Shown: piece after piece, positions 56,672-64,000 of the stretch
Layout: every line of letters starts with the position of its first letter
Position numbering within the stretch: position 1 is the first letter of the stretch
From: Bimuria novae-zelandiae CBS 107.79
Lineage: Eukaryota > Ascomycota > Dothideomycetes > Pleosporales > Didymosphaeriaceae
Reading direction: 5' to 3'
NCBI GenBank assembly: GCA_010015655.1
Contig: ML976661.1
Location: 421,682 to 485,681 of the forward strand
DNA: 64,000 nucleotides
Translations under genes and position numbers: made by a program
Notes under the pieces: generated by a model
Databases searched by the model: none
What the model saw: only the letters and a program-made list of their open reading frames with translations
Told to the model about the DNA's origin: nothing

Positions 56672-57969
56672 CTACCCTCTCGCCTCCCCATCATCCTCTC
56701 TCGCACCTACAGCTTCCTCCCTATCCCAAACCTTACGGCCCGCAACCCACGTCTGCAGCACCACACCCGCCTCGTTCAAAACACAGAGATCAGCTCTCCT
56801 CCCTTCCTTGAGCACACCCCTTCCTTCGACGCCATCAATGCCCATGAAAGCAGCCACGTTCTCGGTAACCGTGCCCACAGCCTCAGCGATGCCGCATCCC
56901 GACCACGCCGACAGATTGCGCACTCCCTGCTGCAACGGTATACAGCCACCTATTAGGGTATCAGTCCCTGCAATGGTCGCGCGGGTTCCAGATTTCGTCT
57001 GTTCAAAGGGGATCTGCGCATGTCCGGGGTAGGTGCCATCCGGGAGGGAGGCGAGCTCGATGGAGTCGGTGATCAGAATGGAGCGCTTAGGATTGGTACT
57101 GTGAAGGAGAGAGACTGTGGCGGGGTGGAGGTGCTCGCCGTCTGAGATGATGGTGTACCACGGCGCAGGGGAATTGTGTGTGGATGGAAGGGAGATCAGA
57201 CCGGCGAGCCCGGGGATGCGGGATGCGAATGGTGGCATGGCGTTTAAGGTGTGGGTTAGACAGGTTGCGCCTGCTTCTAGGCCCGCTAGGCCGGCTGAGT
57301 AGGAAGCGGTCGAGTGCCCCATGGAGACTTTGATACCGGAACCCGTGAGGGTTTTGATTAGGGAGGCTGAGTTGGGAAGCTCGGGTGCGACAGTGACGAG
57401 CTTGACTGATGAGGAGAGATTTGAGGCGCCGTAGATGGTTGATGGAGAGGTGTCACATATTTGAAAGAGCGAGGAGTTGTGGGCGCCTTTCTTATCAGGG
57501 TGGAGGTATGGGCCTTCAGTGTGTGCTCCCAGCAGGGACGCCGAGTTTGGAATGTCCCGGGGTGCAAGGGAAGGCAGGATCTAGCAGGTGTCAGACCCTG
57601 TCGATTTCAACTAGATCAAAAGGTGAGTCGATTCACCTGTTGAAACTCTTCCGCTTTGATGGTAGGCAGAGTCGCCCAAAAGCCCGTGACACCTTGAGTG
57701 GCATAGTACCTCGCGATCCCGTCTACTTTTGACGCATAGCTCTGCTCATCTTCAAAGTGCGTGAAATGAAATCCATTGGCGCCGTTGGTGTGTAACTCCA
57801 GAAACCCAGGTGCTATTATATTGTCGTCCAAGTCTACTGCCTCGCCGCCAATGTACCCTTCTCTTTTCAAGATCTTGCCCGTTTCATCGGATATCACGAG
57901 ATGGTCTTCCACGAGCTCGCCATTAAGGACGTACCTCGCGTTCGTGAACAGTGTGAACCAGCCTGACAT
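56672..57969 (-). CDS. nagA: N-acetylglucosamine-6-phosphate deacetylase
   Basis: Exon 1 is 57969-57637 (111 codons) and exon 2 is 57580-56672 (302 codons plus stop), giving 413 residues, normal for fungal enzymes. The 56-bp intron (57581-57636, GTGAAT to TGCTAG) is phase 0. The start MSGWFTLFTNARYVLNGELV is the first Met that fits the family; an upstream Met 28 codons earlier is less likely. Amidohydrolase motifs appear in order: PGFLELHTNGANGFHF (His60), GAHTEGPYLHP (Glu133, metal ligand), MGHSTASYSAG (His200), THTLNAMPPF (His221), ISDGEHLHP and ITDSIELA (Asp283). The enzyme removes acetate from GlcNAc-6-phosphate in cytosolic amino-sugar and chitin breakdown. No other GlcNAc catabolic gene is in the window. 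Confidence 0.94.
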
Positions 57970-58562
57970 GGCAGGGATCAAGGTGGTGATCTGATAGGGA
58001 GATGGGACGGCAAGGCTGGTCAACATGAATCGCGGGGCAACGATCGACGGCAAGCTTAAGCGAGATGCCTAACGGGATCGAGCGTAGAGTCCACTTATTA
58101 TGATCATGTACCGCTTGTGATTGGTCGGGATAGAGACTGGTCTACGTCACGGAGCGCCATCCCCGCGGCCCATCACCCAAGAATACGACGCATTCAGATC
58201 CCGCAACGCCAGGATTTCTGTGACTATCAGTTTGCTGCCAAACTGTGCTGCGGCCGAGGACAAGCGCTCGATCTAGGGAAGAACGGAAGCGGCAGCTAAC
58301 CGTATTGGTGAAGCTTGTGCAGCTGCTGTGGCTTGTGATGACATCACAGTTGACGAGTTTGTGCTGTAGCCACTTCTTTGACCTGCTTTTGGGTCACACT
58401 GCGAGGGAGCTCTCCAGCTCTTTAATTAATCCTGATCTATCTCCCTCCTTCCCTTCTACCCCTCTTAATAGCACCTAATAATATACTAATTGCTCAGCTC
58501 TGGAGCAGCACCTGCTCCCTTTGCCCCACCAGCCGGTCAAGCATTGAGGGGAGAGCGGCATC
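57970..58562. promoter_or_regulatory. Shared divergent promoter region of nagA and the Mug190-like gene
   Basis: The two start codons are 593 bp apart and point away from each other, so both promoters lie here. A pyrimidine-rich tract (CTCCCTCCTTCCCTTCTACC, about 58441-58460) precedes the + strand gene, as is common in fungal core promoters. No specific regulator site is assigned. Confidence 0.55.
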
Positions 58563-61500
58563 ATGGCGGAGCAGCAGCAGCAGCACGCGCCCGGCGGCCA
58601 CTACTCCGGAGCCAATCCAGTTCCTACCGTGAAGAAGTTCATTGAGAACCTCGACAAGGACAAGGCGGAGAGGGACCGCAAGATCGAAGAGCAGGAGCGG
58701 GAGAGGAAGAAGCAGGCCGCTGCCACCGGAGAAGCGGTACCGCACAAACCACAAAAAGCGGGGATTGAGGGCACACAGAAGGTGGTCACGGATCCCACAA
58801 CGGGCAAAGAGGTTACTATTGAGGATGTGAATCCAAAAATGATGGACCAGGTGGAGAACCCCCAGCTCTCGGTACCCAACGCAAACTTGCAGAAAGACAC
58901 GGTAAGTTCCCTTCACATTTAGCGAGACTTCATATACTCATGTGTTTCAGCCCATTAAAACGGATCCGAGTCAGTCATTAGAAGACTATAAACATGCCCA
59001 AGATGTCACTGCCCCGCCCGACCCAGTCACCGAAGGTAGCACCTCCGATGTACCCATCCACGGTGAGAAGACCAACGTTCTGTTCCATCCGACGCCGTCT
59101 GTCAGTTACGAGCCGACATTCGCCGCCCTGGAGAAGAGGGCTACTATAATGTGCGTTGGCATACTCGTAGCCACTGTTGTGGTTGGAAAGATGTTTGGTG
59201 GAAGGCTTGTGGGACTGGTGCCTCTCGGCATGTGTCTTTCATCTGGCGTGTTTCTTTGGGTGAAGGAAGTCATCCGGAGCGGAAGGGAAGTCGAATGGGA
59301 AAGCGAGAAGACCCGAGGGCAAATGGTACGTCAACTCCTTCATTATTTTGTTTGCTGCTGATCCATGCAGGCTACCGCGAACCTACTCCCCGAATCGGTC
59401 GAGTGGATGAATACAATGCTTGGGATTGTGTGGGGTTTGATTAACCCTGACATGTTCCAAGGCGTAGCCGATATGCTAGAGGACGTTATGCAAGCATCGG
59501 TTCCCGGCATCATCGAGAACGTCCGAGTCGCCGAAATCAATCAAGGAAGCAACCCACTGCGCATTCTCAGCATGCGCGCCCTGCCAGATGCGCACATGCA
59601 GGACATGAAGCAGGCGATACATGAGGAAAACAAGAAAACAAAGGACCCCCAAGAGGCTGCCGCAGACGAAGAAGGTGGTGATTACTATAACTTGGAGGTG
59701 TCGTTTGCCTACCATGCTCAGCCGAGCGGGAAGCGGGCATCTGACCAAGCACGTAACATGCACATGCAGTTGGTGTTCTACTTGGGTATTAAGGGTCTCT
59801 TTGGTGTGCCGCTTCCGATCTTTGTTGAGCTTCAAGGTCTAGTCGGCACCGTGCGATTGCGGTTGGCTATGACTCCCGAGCCCCCTTTCCTCAAAACCTT
59901 GACGTTCACATTGATGGGCACACCTCAGGTCGAGGCCGGTTGCATTCCAATGGTTGAGAAGGGTGTCAACATTTTGAACCTGCCTTTGATCAGCAACTTC
60001 GTCAACTATGCAATCAAAGCGGCAGCGAGCAGTAAGGATTGACTAATTCCGTGCGAACGATAGACATGGCTGACCATGAAAACAGTGTACGTTGCTCCAA
60101 AGTCGATGTCGATCGATATGCGCGCCATTCTCCAGGGTGACTCCATTCAGAAGGACACTGAGGCCCTTGGCGTCCTGTGGATCCGCATCCACCGGGCCGT
60201 GGGACTCAGCAAACAAGACCGACGTGGCTCAAAGCATGGCGGAAGCGATCCTTATATCACACTCGCATTCAGCAAGTACGGCAAACCGATGTATTGCACG
60301 CGCGTCATCACGGACGACTTGCATCCTATCTGGGAAGAGACTGCAGCACTCCTCGTCACTCCGGAATTGATCAAAGCGAACGAGAACCTCAGCGTTGAGC
60401 TGTGGGATTCAGACAGGCACACCGCAGACGACATCGTAGGAAAGGTCGAACTTTCGATGCAGAAGATGATTCAGCATCCCGGGAAGATGTATCCTCAAGT
60501 CTCGAAGCTTGCCGGTATGGACGCGGACAGCGAAATGCCTGGCGAACTGCACTGGGAAGTGGGTTACTTTGGCAAGCCCAAGTTCCGCCCCGCTCTTCGA
60601 ACCGATGGAAAGAATCACGCTCTGCCTGATGAACTGAAGGACGATCCTGCGCTCCAAGACGAAAAGGGTGTCATCAACAGCGAGGAAGGCGATGCAGTCA
60701 TGCATACACCTCCAGACCCTCTTTGGCCTAGCGGTATCTGTAGTGTTGTGGTTCATCAAATCGTTAACCTTGAACTTGATAACATCAAAGGTACAAGTGG
60801 CTCCCGCAAGGGGCGCGAGTTCGAGCCGGCGAAGCCGTATGGAGAGGCTACTGAGGAGACTGGAGGCAACTTGCCTACTAGTTACTGCACGATTCTTTAC
60901 AACGACGAACTCGTGTACAAGACACGCTCTAAGGCCGTCTCTTCGCAGCCCATATTCAATGCTGGTACCGAGCGGTTTGTTCGCGATTGGAGGTCGGCAA
61001 TAGTCACCGTCACGGTTCGCGACCAACGAAACCGTGAACACGATCCTATTCTCGGAGTGGTTCCCTTGAAGCTATCTGATGTTCTTGATACATCCTCGCA
61101 AGTCACGCGCTGGTATCCTCTTGATGGAGGCATCGGCTTCGGCCGGATACGCATCTCTTTGCTCTTCCGCAGCATCGAAACGCGTTTACCACCTCAGATG
61201 CTTGGTTGGGATGTCGGCAGCTTCGAATTCATGTCTGATCGTATACTTGCTGTCGGATATAAGCATGCCGCCAAGCTCAAACTGCGAACGGGTGGGAGCA
61301 CGGGCAAGATTGGTAGAACCGGAGCTCTGAAGCTCGACGAAAGTGATGGTTATTACTGGGACCTCAAAGCACACGCTGGTAAGTACAACGTGCGCATGCC
61401 GGTCAAGCATCGTTACCGCTCTCCCATTGTCTTCGAATTCCACATTGCGAATAAGCGCAAAGCGGACGCGTACGCCGTCATCTGGTTGCAGCACTTCATC

Positions 61501-62599
61501 GATAACGAGGACACCGATATCAACATCCCCATCTGGACAACCTCGGCACCGCAGCGGCTTATTCAAAATTACATTACCGAGGATAATGTTCACAACGAGA
61601 CTGGCCTGGAGGATATTCAAGAGGTTGGTCGTCTGCAATTCCGAGCGCGCTTCAAAGCTGGCATGGACGAATCTCACGAGCAGTTCATCGTTGACAACAC
61701 ATCCCGCGAAACATACGAGACCTGGGAAGCTTGTGTTACGGAAGGTGTCCGGACTCACCAGGTCGACAAAGAGCTTCCAGATAGGGTGCAGCAGCTGCAC
61801 AACAAGTCTCTAACCGAGGGTCGCGACATTCTCAAAAACGCCGATCCCGAAGAGAAGAAGAAGTGGCTTTCTAAAGACGGAGCCGATTGGTCTGGCGCCT
61901 TTGGTGAAGACCCTAAGGCGTATCTGGACAAGAAAGGCAAGAAGAGGAGAGAGCCCGGCAGAGACGAACCTCTGCACGACCCGTACCACCCGAGCGACGA
62001 CGAAGACAACGACGATTCCGGCGATCTTTCAGATTCATCGTCTGATTTAGGAATTGAAGACGCCAGCACCGCTGGTAACGCGGCGAATATGTCTGGTGGC
62101 CCCGGTGCCGGCAACCAGGCTCGCGAAGGCAATACCGAAGGCAAAGATCAGAGCGTAGGTCAAAATGGAAATGGGACTTCACACCAAGGTGACAACCAAG
62201 GCCGCGACCAGGACGGGCCTAACGGTCACATCAAGCACCAGAGCATCGATTTGTCGCCTAGTTCGCCTTCAGCTCCACGCATGTCACAGTCTACCGCGCG
62301 CACCGACACCACAGCGTATTCTAGTGGTGATTCATCGCCTCAGTCTAGCAAGTCGATCAACAAGCAGAACAAGCGCACCGAAGAGCGCAAGCAGCGTGGC
62401 ATGATGCAGTGGCGACCGGCCCGTAACGCGAAGTTCGCAAAGGACCAAGCGAAGATTGGTATGGCGAAGTTGAAGAAGAAGATCACAGGTGACTTGGATG
62501 GAAGGCAACCGGGTGTCGAGACTGGTAAGTGCCTCCTCCCCATATCATCACTCGAATTCACAGTAGAAACTAACTGTCTGCGCAGAAACTGGAACGTAA
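58563..62599 (+). CDS. mug190: Mug190-like SMP/C2-domain membrane protein
   Basis: Five exons: 58563-58901, 58951-59325, 59371-60031, 60086-62524 and 62586-62599. The introns are 49, 45, 54 and 61 bp with GTAAGT/GTACGT/GTAAGG/GTAAGT donors. The third splits a codon (A|TG) and yields ...AAASMYVAPKSMS. The total of 3828 nt gives 1275 residues. Order of parts: a charged N-terminus, two membrane segments (about 178-193 and 199-217), an SMP lipid-transfer domain (about 240-455, LLPESVEWMNTMLGIVWGLI to MVEKGVNILNLPLISNFVN), a C2 domain (about 486-590, with DPY and LWDSDRHTADD keeping acidic Ca2+ residues), a second C2 (about 673-800), a conserved basic domain, and an acidic, disordered tail. This matches fission yeast Mug190 and the tricalbin group, which tether ER to plasma membrane and move lipids. 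The last tiny exon is the least certain part; the unspliced alternative ends at 62616. Confidence 0.9.
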
Positions 62600-64000
62600 T
62601 CACCCTCATCTTGTGAGGGAAAAGGGTGAGGATGGAAGCGCAAAAGCGCAGGCAAAAGGAGTTGACAGGTATCTACGAATTATGACGTTCAGACACAACA
62701 TGAAGAACACGGCATCCTGTAATTCCGCACACATAATGATACGGCTCATGTATTGATTCCAAATGGTAATTTTCCGCACTTACATAACATTCTGAACGCT
62801 TCGGGAGGCCTTCCTCCCGTGCTGCGTATTGTCGCTCTTCCCTGTCCAAATCGATTTTTTTTTACCACGCATACAGCGCTCACGCTAGCCGTTTAAGTGG
62901 CCTTGCACGAGCGTGCGTGCGCAGGTTTGCGACGCACGCGTGCGGCACGGTGGGGGCGTGGCGCACCTGTTACGGCCCGCCCGTGTGACAGCCGCGCGCG
63001 CCGCCGCCGCCGCAACAGACAACGTCCTGCTGCGCTGTGGTGCTAACAGGGTAGTTAGCGCTAGGGCTGGATGGCCCCAAGCCAAGGTTGAAGTGAAGCG
63101 GGGCGGCAGAGACAGAGACATGCTGAGCCCATGGTGGGATTGTAGCGAAAGAGTGAGCGGGGCGTTGGGGGTATTACGTGGGGGACGGGAGCTTGGCTAG
63201 ATTAGCTTTTATGGTTGGTTTAGAGCTTGTATGCCTGTGTGTGGTTTGCAAAAGGCCTGAGGCACGATGGAGAAGTCACCCGGGATCTGGGCGATTGATG
63301 TGGTAGGGTGTCATTCTAACATGGGAGGAAGAAACTACTCTGCGCCCTCCCAGCAAGTTCGGGGTGCATGGTGGCAAATCTTGCGGCCTGGGTGAACAGA
63401 CCTTAGCGACTATGCACCCGAACTTGCTGGTAGGGTGTAGAAGCCTGGCGTGGCCGCAATGATTGCCCCGGTCTTATGGAAGTGGGGTTGAGTGGGAGTG
63501 ATGGTGAGCTGGAGTACCGGGATGGCGGGAGGGAGGGACGGTAGGATTATGTGATGTTGTGCTAAGGTACGAGCCTGGCGTGGTCGCCCGGGGTAGCCCG
63601 CGCTTAAGAGGGTGGTATTGCGTGGATTATCGTGGTAGAGGCGATCGTAGGATCAAGTTTTCAAGGCTTGGTTCGGGTTGACGTTGAACCGCCGTTAACG
63701 CTGGGGAGATGTAATGGGTGGTCGATCAATTAGTGTGATGGATGAAAGTAGCTAGGCGGTCTCTAGTTCATCATGGCTTTTCTGATGAGGCCGCCGTTCG
63801 GTACAGTGTTCTCAATGGGCCAAACAAATGTTAAGATCGTTCCAAGGTTCTGGATAGATGATCAACTAGGCATTGCACTTTCGAGGCACAGGAGCGTGTT
63901 CCATAGTGCTGTCTGTTAAGCTAAAGTAATCTTACGCTTTTCTTAATGGGTCAGATATAGCAGGCTTATTTGGCAGAGAGCTCTCATGTGCTCCAAAAGT
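62600..64000. other. 3' flank and intergenic region, no gene
   Basis: No convincing coding frame. The part at 62900-63020 is very GC-rich with CGCGCG and CCGCCG runs. An imperfect inverted repeat lies at 63350-63430. The region is otherwise G-rich on the + strand. Confidence 0.5.
63350..63430. repeat. Inverted repeat, about 19-bp arms
   Basis: CCAGCAAGTTCGGGGTGCAT (63350-63369) is the inverse of ATGCACCCGAACTTGCTGG (63412-63430), with one base more on the left arm. Outside these, CCCTCC pairs partly with TAGGG, extending the stem. The loop is 42 nt. Nothing in it is coding. Confidence 0.85.

Overview
The window is from a filamentous ascomycete (Pezizomycotina). Dothideomycetes is the most likely class, but that part is an inference. 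The clues are short introns (45-63 bp) with GTAAGT-type donors, a Zn2Cys6 regulator, a UvdE-type UV endonuclease, a Mug190-like SMP/C2 protein, and transposons decayed by C-to-T/G-to-A transitions as expected from repeat-induced point mutation (RIP). The sequence has two compartments: one extremely AT-rich block (about 1.4-29.1 kb) with no intact gene, and balanced-composition DNA on both sides that carries the genes.

Layout. 1-1.38 kb: unique sequence with a 26/27-bp minisatellite. 1.4-29.1 kb: a nested graveyard of RIP-degraded elements. In order it holds a pogo/Fot1 ghost split by a TTAGG-rich inverted-repeat element, an hAT-like ghost, a complete Ty3/gypsy chromovirus (8064-14359, 269-bp LTRs, TSD ATATT), a second gypsy chromovirus (16107-23296, LTRs of about 520 bp, TSD GTTAG) sitting inside telomere-like repeats, a second pogo ghost on the minus strand split by a Tc1/mariner element (24413-26215), a short inverted-repeat element, and an LTR-like sequence without a partner. 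29.2-38.6 kb: a Dsc3-like gene next to the AT block, small coiled-coil genes, and a Fot1/pogo element with 51-bp TIRs (31318-34341) that itself carries a 900-bp insertion with a 12-bp target duplication. 41.5-44.1 kb: the UV endonuclease gene, interrupted by an in-frame TGA. 45.1-46.9 kb: a Tc1/mariner-like element with 35-bp TIRs. 48.4-51.0 kb: a Zn2Cys6 transcription factor. 53-55.4 kb: a small hypothetical ORF and another coiled-coil gene with an in-frame TAG. 56.7-62.6 kb: N-acetylglucosamine-6-phosphate deacetylase and, divergently, a five-exon Mug190-like SMP/C2 protein. 62.6-64 kb: non-coding.

The recognisable genes do not form a pathway or a biosynthetic cluster. They are scattered functions: ER/Golgi ubiquitin ligase complex, DNA repair, transcription, amino-sugar catabolism, and lipid transfer at membrane contacts. 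The most unusual features are (i) four small coiled-coil genes of similar size, at least two of which carry in-frame TAG codons, (ii) the nonsense codon inside an otherwise well-preserved UvdE, (iii) the TTAGG-rich inverted-repeat element found in two transposon contexts, and (iv) a readable nesting order of insertions with clean target-site duplications. I did not find a convincing new defence system, biosynthetic cluster, CRISPR array, tRNA or rRNA.
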